A stretch of DNA of 64,000 bases from contig JBLDXI010000017.1 in the NCBI GenBank assembly GCA_047495785.1, positions 124,001 to 188,000 on the forward strand. Reading direction: 5' to 3'. This document shows positions 34,401 through 46,119 of the stretch, piece after piece. Every line of letters begins with the position of its first letter. Within the stretch, counting starts at the first letter, position 1. The notes beneath the pieces were generated by a model. That model was not told the origin of the DNA. It did no database searches and was given only the letters and a program-made list of their open reading frames with translations. Origin of the DNA: Lepidodermella squamata (Eukaryota; Gastrotricha). The position numbers and the translations under genes are program-made.

Positions 34401-37400
34401 GACAACAACGAGCGATGCTTCTCGGTGAACGCCTCATGCTGCGCGCATTTATCAACCAGCTTAATAAAATGCACGAGCAAACTCGGTTCGACCTGCGCCG
34501 CCGTTTTAATCACAAAGTAGAACATGAGCCGGCCAATGAGCCGCGTCAACTGACTCGGCAAATCGCCCTCCTGTATCGTATCCTCGCCCATTATCCACTG
34601 CATGCTATCAGCAGGTATCGCCGCAGCCGCCTCGCTGCTACTCGCCTCAGTCACAACAAATCGCTTGAGGGGCGTGTTCATCATTTGATGCAGCGAGTCT
34701 AGAACGGCGCGAAGGTCGATGTTCGGGTTTGTTAGCAGTTCCTTCTCGAAATGGCGCAGTTGCGATTGGCGTTCTCGCAACTTCTGAATATTCTGCATAA
34801 TCTTATTCGTCGCGCCTTTAGTCACCTTGTGCGCCTCGAGCCATTCCTCCGTTAGATTGATCATCTCCTCGTAAGTCATTTTCTCGAACAGCGCCGTGTA
34901 TTTATGAAGGCGGAGGTTTTTCAGCCAAATCGGCACATCCCTCATGCCCGAGCCTTCCATAACGAAAACACAGCCCTGAGATGTGGAGAGGTTCGACGAA
35001 TTCGACGGGGTACCGGTTAGCTGGCGGTGCTGGACGAGGGAGGCTAGGCTCGCGCCTTCCGGCATCGTCCTCTGCCGGCTGATTTGCGCATGGAAATGGT
35101 TCTGGAGGCGCGGCGCGTGGTTGCTGTGGAACCCCGAGCTGCCCATGACCGGGGTGCCCACAGGGCCCTGGTTGTAGTTCGGGTGCTGGTACAACCCGCT
35201 GTTCTGGCCATTATTCGCCGTTGTTGTTGTAGTCGTACTAGTATTCGTATTATTAGCAGTTTGAGGAGGTAATGACGTTGCGTTGTTCGGGTTGTTTTCG
35301 ACCGGGAGCGACATGCAGACGCCCAGGGGTGAGTGCGAGTGGTGGGTGAGCGATGGCCGTTGAATGGGCGCCGGTTGCTGGGGCATCGCCGGGATTTGCT
35401 GGCCCATGATAGGCGCCATGAGTTCGGGCGGAATCAATCGAGGCGGCGAGCGGTGGTTCGAAAAATTCGCATCGTCATCACCGTCGTCGCTTGTTGCGTC
35501 ACCGTTTGTAACTATAGCCGGTAGACCTGGAAAATGATATAAAATTGTCAATTTCGCCGCAACACAGCCCCATTTAAATTATCAATTTGTGACGCAGATA
35601 GACCAAAACAAATTAGAATTGATTTGAAATCCAATGACTTAGTGTCCAGAATATGTCAATTACGGCGCTTTCTCTAATTTTTTATCCCATCAATCAAATG
35701 CAACAGACCTAGAACTGAGTCCAGGTAACTCTTGATACCATTCCACACCGCTTAATGTGAAAACACTGACATCTCAATCACATTCTGTTCCGCTTACCGG
35801 TGGAATTAAAATGCAAACGAGTTAATTTATCACGATTACGAGACGTTACGTGGTCAGTGACGCACATCTTGTCGGTAAACATGGAACAACTGTAAAATCG
35901 GATATAATTAGATGATCTTGGGGACAGATTGAACTTTGAAACAGCCGTGTTTACTCGGACGGTGTACCACATAGCTACAAGTCACATGATTCAACAATCT
36001 GAGGCAACATAAATCAGAGCATCTGAGAGCGAAGAGCGAACCCAAATTGCATGTTGCGGAACCTAATTTAAGGTTCGCTTTTTAAATATTTCTACGAAAT
36101 TAAGGCGATATATGAATTTTATAGTAAAGAATGCGTGTTATAAAGAATTTCACGCTGAATTTAGAGATGATTTAATTAAAATTATGCCGATCAAACATGG
36201 CATCTTTGAAGGTTTCCAGAAGTGGTTTTAGGCCCATTGAAAATTCCAAAATTTTTAGCGAAATACGCCAAAATATTCGTTTTCAAGCTAAAATCGGGGT
36301 GTATCACAAGAATTTAGGAGAAATTAGTGAAGATTACGTTTCAAAATCAAACAGAAAATAAATCATCAACGGAGACAAAACTTTAAACTAGGAAAATTAG
36401 GTTGGTGAAAAAATTGCAAATTAAAAACATTACCGAAAATTTGATATGAACAGCAAAATATAGAAAATTTAGATAGCACACCCGATATTGCGAAAATCAA
36501 AATAATCGAAATAAACATTGGATAAGCCTTGCTAGCTCGCACATGGCTGATTTACTAGCCCGAATTTCTGTAAATTAGATATCATCTACCTTAAATTTTC
36601 ACATGCCATTCGAGCCAATTTGTTGTTGAATTAAAGCGCAAAAATATACTACGTAAATAGGTATAAAAGCTCATTTTGTCTCGACAGTTGAAGAGAGTTT
36701 GGCTTCCTATATTATGGCATTTATAGTATCACGTAATTGTACACAAATTCATCCCAATTATTAAGAAGTGGCCCGGAATTTAATCAAGCTAAAAATGGAA
36801 ATAACTATTTACCCATTGACCTCAAATCAAGGCCGAAAATTTAGCATCACAAGTAATACAAAAATTGCGACATAGTCAATGTCCCTAGCACAAAACTAGA
36901 ACTATTCGACGTAACTGTAGCATTTCCACAGAAAAATACAGCCCATATTGGACAAGGAGTTTTGATTGATAAACTTTGGATATCAAGTGTCAATTGGTTA
37001 GAGGACAGTTCATCACTAAGAGGTCAAGTTCAATTTTGTTTATAATAATCAAATTAGCGAAAATTCAATTTTTAAATAAAATAAAACAAATTAAGGAGGA
37101 CGCAACGTACCACCGCAATTCGACGTCTGAACAAGGTGATCGCGCACATCGGGCTGAATGACGGCGAGGGCCTGCACGAGGCGCTGCACCTGGCCGTCGT
37201 CGGTTCGGTTGATGCAGTGCATCAGCATGTTCGCGTACAGGTGAACCAGTTTGGCGCACTGATCGCCGGGCGGCGTCGACGCGCTACCACCACCGGCGGC
37301 CGATGATTTCGGCGACAGTTGAGCGACGGGCAGCAGCTGGGCGAGCTCGCCGAGCACGTCCGGCACCTGGTCGGCTTGAAAGGCTCGCGTGTACAAATCG

Positions 37401-40400
37401 TTGAGGTAAGCTATATTTTGCGAAAAAGGCAACATTTACGTTACAAATGAACAGCCAGCGTGCGACAAAAAAACTCGCTTAAAAAATAGCTAATTACTAC
37501 AAAAAATTGCCCCATGTAACAGCGCATTATTATCATCATCTTTTTTACTATTATTACTATTATTATTTTGGTATTCCGGGCCTTGAAAATGTGTTTTAAT
37601 GAAGTCGACAAAAAACACAATGAGAAGTGTGTATATTGACGTAGTGTAAAAACGACGACTTGAGGTTGTAAATAAGACCAGGTATTTCAAGTGAGCAGCC
37701 GTGTTGACGCACGAGCGAAAAATAAACCGCAAAATGAGAAAAACTAGTCATGCGGTACAGGAAATGCGGGCATAAAAATAATAAATAATTGTCAAAATTG
37801 TACAAAAAATATTTTTTTCATAATTAAATAAATTTATGAAAATAACTAGAATATTTTTCGTTTCAGAAAAAAATGAAAATCTATCAAGTGCAATACGATT
37901 TCACACTTGAAAAAATGCGAGGATGAAATTTCGCCAGGCAATTAACGAGAAAGTGACACAATCACTGCGACTCGAGCGAGAAATTTTAGCGAAATTAAAA
38001 AATCGAAAACGCAAGAAAAAAACAGTGCTGGCTTCAAGTTAATCCACCCGTCTTAAATACGACGGCTGCTCACTCGAGCACTTCATTAACTACATAATGT
38101 TGATTTTGATGACACGAGACAGGTTGACGCGTCAAACGCAATCAAGTGTCCTCAACAAGCCAATTTGGTCAAGCGTGCCCGCGTCTTAAGTTATCGAGTC
38201 GAAAAAAAGCCTGAATGGGATTTTAGGAAAAACACCGGTAGATAAGACAACAGCGATCGGCAAAAAATCGCAATTTCCACGGAACATCAAGTAGCACGTG
38301 TAGATTTGATTTCTTTCACTAAAACGGAAAGAGCTCGAAATAATTTGACATAAAGTCCTTGCACCTCGTAACTTCGGCGACTTGGAATTCGTCCACGATC
38401 GGACTAAGAGTAGTTAAACTAGTTTAAAGCCCCACAGTCAACTAACAGGGAACTTCACCATTTCAACAACTTTGCCCTGTCTAGACATAATTGAATTATA
38501 CTCTAAACCGAACAGAAAAGCTGAAACGTTGAATATTGGCCAAAAATGATGTTATTGGGGCATGTCGGCGATTGACAGGCTTTCAAGAAGCCAAATTGGG
38601 CAATTAGCTAAAATAAGATAGTGACACGTACATTTTCGATATTGGCTCACGATATGGGATGAAATGGGTCATCAAAACCGGAAAACTATAGGGATTAGCG
38701 GGAAGACGGGTCTTTCCGGTTGGAATAGCAAGTGTCCGCTTGATTCATTTTGGCTACTAAAATAGAGATGAATGTACCAATTGAACAGAAATTCTCTACA
38801 GCAGGTAATTCTGAGACTGTGAACTAATTTTTAGGCCGGATCAACTTGTACGATCACTATAACGAAACTTTGCCAAAATCGGGATTACTGGGGCATGCCA
38901 AATGTCGGACGAGAGGTTCCAAGAAGCGAAAATATCCCAATTAACGAACTTCTCTCATGCGTAATTTAAGCCGGTGACAATTTATGTTCGATATTGAAAA
39001 TAAAGACTAGCGATACGGGATAAAATGTAAGCCGCAATTCATCGAATTAAAACAACCCAAACAACAATTGAGACACGAAAATAAATGCCCATTTTTAGCG
39101 ATTTAGGACAACCGGAAAGTCTTTTCTCAGGAAATTCCCGACATTGGAGAAGCTAAGCTTGCCAACAGATATAAATTTTCTAGATATCTGTGCGTGTCCA
39201 TGAAACATCAACATTAACCATATCAACCCTCCATCACAAAAATGACCAACATTTTTTGAAAAACTAATACTATAGAAAATATAGCAACTACTGTAACGCG
39301 GAGTAATTGAAAGGACAATGTGTGACCTAGGGCGGGTGAGGCCTAGTACGTGATCAACTTTCCAGGGTATTACGATAGATATTCGAATCATCCGCCTCGT
39401 CAGCTTTTGCATGAAAACTCGAAAAATCAAATTTCGGTACAGGACTTCGACAAAGTTTTGACACCCTGAATTGAGGGGGAGGGAGGGAGGGGGTTACGTG
39501 AGCATTTTAGAGCCTACGCAGCCACAGTTTTTTCACCGAGTAAAAAATTGCCTGGAAGTGTCCCAGATTCAGAAAAAAGTTTCAATTTCCGTTTACGAAG
39601 GTAACACAGCTATATTTTCATTATGTAAAGGAAATATACAGATATGACCTTGTCCACCTTAAATTCAAATTCAGAATATTTGAATTTTATATCGAAAACT
39701 TATTTTGCCTGAAGTTACCGTCGATACAAAATTATAGGATATAGGATGTAGGATTCTGCATATATAAGACCGGAGTTGAATAGGATTCTGATTGGCAAAA
39801 AACAAAATCTTACTTGACATTTCTCAGAGACGCATCAACAAGAAACAAAAATGAGAAGTGCGTTAGAAATCGAGGAGCAAACTTGACTATTTCTAGAGCA
39901 AACGGCCAGGGGTGCTTATCTAATGGAATTTTCGTCAATAAAACTATCCCAAACTACGAGGTTTCTGCGGACATCGTATGAAATTTTGATAACAATGAGT
40001 CATTCAAAGTTCAAATTTCAAAAACTAAGAATTCAGAACGTATCATTGGAACAAGGGTTTGGAAAACCTAGAATTCGGGTTTAAAATAGCATTTAGAGTG
40101 GCACGAAATTTCTCAGAGACATTTCAACAGAAAAAAACGAAGCTGGGAGGTTTCTGTGGATTAATGATTCACTAAATGTGACGCATTTTCTGTTAAATCT
40201 GATGACATGATATTTTTTATTTTATAGGAAAACTTACACATATCGCCGGCTTGAGCTCGCAGTTCGTCGCACTTTTTGCCATCAACGTATGGCACCTTGT
40301 CGAAGTAGCGCGCCGCCATCGCCGCCACGTAGCTGAGTTGCAGCGGCGAGAGGCGCGCCATGAGCAGCGACAGCGCCACCAACTGGTCGGGCGGCGACGA

Positions 40401-40676
40401 CGCGAGCCGGCAAAACGCGTCGTGGCACGCGAGCACGGACGCGAATTTCGACGACGCTTCGTTCGCAGAATTGCGCCGATTCTTGTCACCATTATTGTTA
40501 TTGTTATCACTCGAGGGCGTTTCACTCGTCTTCTTGTTGTTGTTGCTGCTCGTAACCACCGGGTCGTCGCTTTTCATCGGCGAATCCTGCGGCGATTCGC
40601 CCGCGTCGACTTTCGAGCAGTTCAGCGAAGATATCGCAGAGTCGGAATCGCTGTTGGCCGTATTTTCCGTCGTCAT
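31479..40676 (-). CDS. SAMD4: Smaug / SAMD4 RNA-binding translational repressor
   Basis: Four exons join in phase: 40676-40238, 37410-37111, 35526-34275 and 32343-31479, giving 951 aa. Smaug proteins bind stem-loops in mRNA through a SAM domain and recruit deadenylase and repressors in the cytoplasm. The SAM domain is at about residues 440-505: RDVPIWLKNLRLHKYTALF, MTYEEM, and the RNA-contacting HKVTKGATNKI. Residues about 65-215 are helical and match the N-terminal Smaug region. A helical PHAT-like region follows the SAM domain (FIKLVDKCAQH). The rest is Q/N/S/P-rich low complexity (NNNNN and QQQQQ runs). Length resembles fly Smaug (about 1000 aa) more than human SAMD4A. Introns are large (2.8, 1.6 and 1.9 kb), unlike the 50-bp introns of its neighbours; an upstream untranslated exon cannot be excluded. 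Confidence 0.9.
33292..34018. mobile_element. TA-flanked inverted-repeat element in a Smaug intron
   Basis: Ends TACCGTAACGAGTGGTAAC and (reverse complement of right end) TACCGTAACGTGTGGTGAT are inverted copies bounded by TA. Motifs AACTTTGGACA and GTCCAAAGTTACC recur inside, as in the related element at 12933-14002. It has no transposase frame. It sits within the intron 32344-34274. Confidence 0.65.
39475..39493 (+). other. G-quadruplex-type motif in Smaug intron 1
   Basis: Four G runs separated by single A residues (G5-A-G3-A-G3-A-G5), the tightest form of the intramolecular G4 pattern. It is on the plus strand, i.e. the template strand of the Smaug gene. Confidence 0.7.
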
Positions 40677-42405
40677 CGTAGTAAAAAAATATATATTGAG
40701 CGCGGATGTACAAAAAACGGCGCAAAATCTCTGCTTTCGCCTGTGTCAACGTGGCATGGCGTATAATTCCAACATAATATTGTTATAACAATAAAATAAA
40801 TCTAAAAAATGGAAAGAGTAAATTGTTCGATGAATAAACCGGAAATGAGAAAAGTAGGAAGTTCCTCGAAAAAATCGATTCGGCCTAACATTTTTAAGGC
40901 TGATTTTTTTCGCCCTTTCTACTAGGGATTATCTATGTCGCGATTATTTTTTTGGCGACATGGAGCACAACTAAGCGCGTGATATAACTGAGTTGAATAT
41001 TAATAAAGGCTTTGATTTTTTTTCAACATCGCGGTACAAGTCATTATTATTAGTATTACTATTATTATGAGGTGCGCGCACGGCTTTACCTGACAAAATT
41101 TATACACACGCGCGCGGTCTCGCGTGCTTAGGATCAATCGATCACTACACATGTAAAAAATCGCGTTTTTTTCATTATCGTCATAATTTTGCGAGACAAA
41201 ACGTGCGTGTGACGACGATAGGGATTGGGATGTGGCGCGCTTAGTTCGATTTAATTTCATACAGCGAACTAACTAACTAGCCGGCGAAGTCATCGCTCAA
41301 ACAAAACCGGCGGGCAGGTGTGTAGATTAAAAATTACACGGCCTCTTCTGTAATACTTCAGTCTAATAATATTATTATATTTTTACTCTTTCCGTCGTTA
41401 TATAAATACGTTCAGCAGATGCATCTCGCGAGAAAACCGTCTCTCCTCGCACAGCTTCCACGGATAATTAACAATATTAATAATTTATAATTGGTAGTAT
41501 CTCTGTACAACTTGCAACACTTGCATCATATTTCACAACACAGCGGCGACGATAACATCCGAAAAAGAAAGCAACAGCGCGTTCAAAATTAGCCCGATAT
41601 CAGTGACACATACAACACGGATTTTTCAGCTGGCAATTTTTGAAACAGCCACTAGTTTGGGTGCACATATATTTTCGTTCGAACGAGAGGCAAAACAACA
41701 CGTTCCTTTCTCTCGCACGCGGAAGAAGTGAAACGAAAGAAAGAAATCGAAAATAATAATAATTATAATAAATTCATCCAAATTAAGACCGAGATAAGCG
41801 GCAGTTTCATGGAAGTGACTCGAAACGAAAGTATACACCGATTCGAGCCGAGAAAATTAAAGATAACGACACATTTTGCACTGAAACGAGGAAAAGCCAA
41901 AATTTTGCAGGTTAAATGGAAACCAAGATATCGAGAACCTTCAATTTTCATCAATAAATTATGCCTCTAGTGACTTCCAGAACCCAACTTCGAAAATTAA
42001 AAATTCCTCCTTAATCCTAATGGGTATCGATGGCTCACAAAAAGCAGACCTTTGGTTCATTTCAAATTCACCATTGCATTTGCCACTATAAATTTCGCGA
42101 TTTTCAAAAAATTTCAAAAATTCGATTTCAACAAAAATAAATTCAAAATTGATTATTTTTGAAGATTTTTGGAGGAAAATTAAAATTGTGAAGCCATTTA
42201 ATACAATTTTTGAAAATTTCTCAGTCTAAACCATAAATCAAATTTTTCCAGTGTTAACAGAGCAAAAGTCTCAATATCTTTACGCTTAACCGAAAAAATG
42301 GATGACCACCGAAACCCCCGGAATAAAGGTGTGAGAAAAAAGCACAATAACCCGGTATTAAAGTTAATATCAGCAGCAAAAAATATGTTTCACTACTAGC
42401 AGTAA
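40677..42405. other. upstream region of Smaug, no gene seen
   Basis: AT-rich, with short frames only. It probably holds the Smaug promoter and 5' UTR, but no core motif stands out. Confidence 0.4.
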
Positions 42406-42720
42406 TTAAATTACAAGCACTTGACCGCGGCAGCACGGACACTCGCCCGGGCTGGTTTTGTTGTGGCGCAACGACTGCAGCCGCTGGTTGACGAGCCGCC
42501 GCGTGTTCGGCGTCATTTGCCGCAGCATCGACGCCGCTTCGTCGTCCGGATCGCGGCTTTGCAGGCCGTCCGCCGGCGACTGGCCGTCGTTTTGCGTCAA
42601 CATCGACGACGTCATGGAGGTCAGCAGTTGTAGAATGCGCGAAGACACCGGGTCAACGTCGAGATTAGACAGCAGACTCGTGTTATTAGCATCGCTTGCC
42701 GTCGCTTCCTCGCCCACCAT
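42406..42720 (-). CDS. 104-aa orphan reading frame or exon ending in a CPCC motif
   Basis: GC-rich, codon-structured frame in AT-rich surroundings, starting MVGEEATASD and ending with ECPCCRGQVLVI then a stop. The CPCC could bind a metal as half of a zinc-binding module, but no second cysteine or histidine pair follows. A splice donor (GTAATT) overlaps the final codons, so this may be a 5' exon of a larger minus-strand gene, possibly an alternative start for Smaug 1.7 kb downstream. I could not find a matching acceptor. No family recognised. Confidence 0.5.
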   Translation of the reverse strand: MVGEEATASDANNTSLLSNLDVDPVSSRILQLLTSMTSSMLTQNDGQSPADGLQSRDPDDEAASMLRQMTPNTRRLVNQRLQSLRHNKTSPGECPCCRGQVLVI

Positions 42721-44201
42721 GTCTGGCCAGTCTGAGCACGCGGCGGAAAAAAAATACGAAAAAAAATTCAGCGATAGAACAATAGGAAACTCTGATAATC
42801 GTGCCGCTAATTTGAGATAAAATGTTCGCGGTTTTTCGCCGCAGAAAAAAAATCGATAAATTTACATTACCAAAAATTTAATAATAAAAAATGTACTCAG
42901 CCATAAAATAACTGAGTAAATGACATTATTACCACGGGTTTTGATAATGAAATTAATCAAGTGACCAAGTTTTCAGCCGTCTTTTTCCAAATTTAGCAGT
43001 TATACAAACAAGATTGTCGTCAAACTGATTGGCAAAAATATGAATGAATTCAATAGTTTTACCTATAGCGGATCGAGAAAAACCATACGAGCTTGTGTTT
43101 TTTTTCGAATCGGCATACAACGACGAAATGAAACCGATATCGGAGACAAAAATATGATTAGCAGCTGAAGGACAAGCATAACCGGTGTGTTTTCAGTTCT
43201 CATTCACACATAACTCGCCATGACGTAAATGAAGCATGACTCATGACAGCCGCTGTAACTTTTATATGTCCAATTTGAACTAACGTGTTAAGTTTGTAAA
43301 AACGTGCACAACTAAACAGCACGCCCTCTCAATACTACCTACCAGAAGTTAAACCACGAAGACCAAGTATTTTAATTCGTTCGTGGTTAGTGACTCGAAG
43401 TGAACTGCCCATCTGTAGTGCCAAAGTTTGCGACCCACTGCCGACAAGGTAAGTGAGACATCGAGATTGAGGCCGTTCTATTAAAATGACATGCTCCTCC
43501 TAATTTTGGCTCAGAAGATAAATCAAAGTTTGCACTTGACCTCATGACCCAATGCGGGCACTTGAAGTGCGCCTGAACCAAGCACTCCCGAAATTTACGA
43601 ATTGAACATTGAACTTACGATTTTCGCCAAAACTTGCTAATTTTAGAGTGAGTAAAAATTGAATCCTAAGTTTCAATTAATTGATCGATTATCTGACCAA
43701 ATGAAAAAAGCATTTTCCACACTCGAATTTGTTTTGTCAAAAATGAGTATTCGATACGCACGAGAGGTGAAAAGGGCTATTTTTGGGAACTTCTGGTTGC
43801 ACGCTGAGTCAGGAGCATGACCTCTATCTGGCCCTGTGGTAATAATTGTTCCAAATACAGCAGTGTAATCAAGGCTTTTATCGCACGCAACGGAGATATG
43901 AACGGGATAAAGGCTTCATTATTCACTTTTAACAGGCCGTGGTAGCAGTTAATCACGATAAAGTAGGACTGATATTTCTTGCCCCGCATTTCTCCCATGA
44001 TTCCGTATCCAAGTGAAATTTTTTTGAGCGGTTTTCGCCAGTAGATATATCTATTATTCGGTAAACTTTCCTGAAAATCTCGTTAGAATAGAAATGGTGG
44101 CAAAAAACCTTGTTGCGATTTTCATTAAATAGAACCAATTTAAAGGTCTTAAATCTTATATCTTATGTATATTTAAAGCATATAGTATTAAATATTCAAT
44201 C
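42721..44201. other. non-coding stretch; right half is part of a tandem duplication
   Basis: Small frames only. From about 43500 the sequence resembles 44730 onward (for example CATGACCCAATGCGGGC against GATGACCCAATGCCGGC), the upstream part of the duplicated unit carrying the two orphan genes. Confidence 0.5.
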
Positions 44202-44537
44202 ATGGGAGATCTTGCGGAACTCCACAGGATACTGATGCGATATCAGAGCATTTTCATGCAAATGGATTGGAAAGGAAAGTTTGGTTTTGAAATGGCTTAT
44301 GGCGTCGAATTCGGATACGAGACCCATTATCAGACTTTGCAAAGAGGATTCAATCCCCATCCGCATACAACATTCAAAGACTTTTTTGAACACTGGTATA
44401 GCAACTGTCCTCTGTTTTCAGCAAAACCAAATGAATCATTGAGAGTTTTTATCAAATGCTTGAAACATTACTACCCAATTATAGGAGAGAGGTTCGAGAC
44501 TGAGATAAACGAGGTTTGTATGTTGAAGAAAAATTGA
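44202..44537 (+). CDS. orphan small protein, tandem copy 1
   Basis: Single-exon frame of 111 aa starting MGDLAELHRILMRYQ. It is paralogous along its whole length to 45283-45615: shared segments include MDWKGKFGFEMAYGVEFGY, ETHYQTL and HYYPIIGERFET. The protein is aromatic-rich, soluble-looking, with no signal peptide or known motif. The start is set by alignment with copy 2, which begins MGDL in the same way. I do not recognise the family; conservation at protein level between diverged flanks argues it is a real gene. Confidence 0.65.
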   Translation: MGDLAELHRILMRYQSIFMQMDWKGKFGFEMAYGVEFGYETHYQTLQRGFNPHPHTTFKDFFEHWYSNCPLFSAKPNESLRVFIKCLKHYYPIIGERFETEINEVCMLKKN

Positions 44538-45282
44538 GTTACTAATTCCGCTTGTGGTGAGACTCTAAACATAATAAAACAAATGAAAGAGAACTATCGG
44601 CATCAAATAAACGATTGAATTTTTAATGCCCATCAAATGAGTGTGTGGGCCCCCAAGATTATACTAACAAACTCAGAGTGTCCAGTGTCCAGAATTTCGC
44701 ATCAGTAAAAAACAGTGACGAATTTTTGCCGCTGACTCAGCAGATGAAGCAAAAATTTGCGCTTGACCCGATGACCCAATGCCGGCGCTTGAAATGCGCG
44801 TCCATTCCCGAATTCGACTCACAAAATGTAGTTTTTCCGATTTAGAAATTTAGATCAAGTATTACTGAGTCCTAGATTTCAATTACTTGATCGATATCTG
44901 ACCAAATGAGAATTTTTTTCCAACTCGTTAAATTTTATTTCAAATATTTGATCTGCACGAGAGGGTCAAAAATGCTATTTTTGGGAACTAGTGGTGACAC
45001 GCTGAGTCAGGAGAATGATCATTATCTTAAAACTGGCCATAAGTGTTCCGGAGAAAGCAGTGTAAACAAGACTCTTATCACACGTAAAGGCGTTATGGAC
45101 GATACAGGCGCTTAAATATTCATTTTTAACAGGTCGTGACAGTAGTAATCATGATAAATTTCCCCGCCTGTCTTAGTTATTTTTATGTTTTTGAATATTA
45201 TGCCGTACGAGGAAAGAGTTGAACAATATACATGGTATTTGAACGTCTTACATTTTATGTTTTATAATAGCATATTTAAACC

Positions 45283-45615
45283 ATGGGAGATCTTCTGCAT
45301 GGAATATTCTTACGATATCAGGACTGTTTCGACCACATGGATTGGACAGGAAATTTTGGTTTAGAAATGGCTTACGGCGTCCAGTTTGGATACGAGAACC
45401 ATTATCCGACTTTGAAACAAAGGAAAATTCCCTTAGGGTATGAAACATTCAAAGGCTTTATGGTCGGCTGGTTTCGTCCTGGTACCAACTGTGCCCTTTT
45501 TTCATCAACAGAAAAAGAGCCAATGAGGGCTTTTATTGAATGTTTGAGCCATTACTATCCAATTATAGGAAAGAAGTTCGAGACCGATCTAAAAGATGCT
45601 GGATTTCAATACTGA
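45283..45615 (+). CDS. orphan small protein, tandem copy 2
   Basis: Single-exon frame of 110 aa starting MGDLLHGIFLRYQ, a clear paralogue of 44202-44537 (MDWTGNFGLEMAYGVQFGY, HYYPIIGKKFET). Copy 2 has two extra residues mid-protein and a shorter C-terminus. Flanking non-coding sequence is also duplicated but more diverged, with indels, which suggests selection on the reading frames. Function unknown. Confidence 0.65.
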   Translation: MGDLLHGIFLRYQDCFDHMDWTGNFGLEMAYGVQFGYENHYPTLKQRKIPLGYETFKGFMVGWFRPGTNCALFSSTEKEPMRAFIECLSHYYPIIGKKFETDLKDAGFQY

Positions 45616-46119
45616 AAAAATGATGTTATCTTTTCTTCTTATGGTGAGACTCCATACGTAATAAGACAGATGAAAGAGAACTGTTGGCAGAAAATAAACG
45701 ATCGAACTATTGCCCATCGTAAATGTGTGTTGATGCCAAATTTACTAACAACCTCTGTATTGTCCAGAATTTCAAACCAATGAAATCATAAATATTTGAT
45801 GTAAGCAAAAATACTCGAAAAAGGAACCAGAAAGACTAAAATGAGAAGCGGAATCATATCTCATAACCCATAGCAAGAAAATTCCCAATGCCATGAGAAT
45901 ATTTGTCACCGGAAATAAAAAATCGAGAGAGATTAGGTCCAATCAGGTTAGATAAATACCGAAATTTAGCCAGCCTACTACTATCGGGTTTTTCTGGGTT
46001 TTCTATCTTCAATTTGTCATTTTTCGGCAAAATCACAGGTAATGGATTTCTGGTTCAATGATGCTGGTTCAATTTCAGAACAAATCCTGTTTAAAATGCA
46101 AACTTGTAAGCGCAATTTT
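45616..46119. other. intergenic stretch between the tandem orphan gene and GM130
   Basis: Tail-to-tail spacing. It begins with sequence resembling that after copy 1 (for example ATGAAAGAGAACTRTYGGCA near 44583 and 45670). No gene seen. Confidence 0.45.

Noticed and set aside
40251-40788. Plus-strand frames of 171 and 142 codons
   Set aside because: They are antisense shadows of the first Smaug exon.
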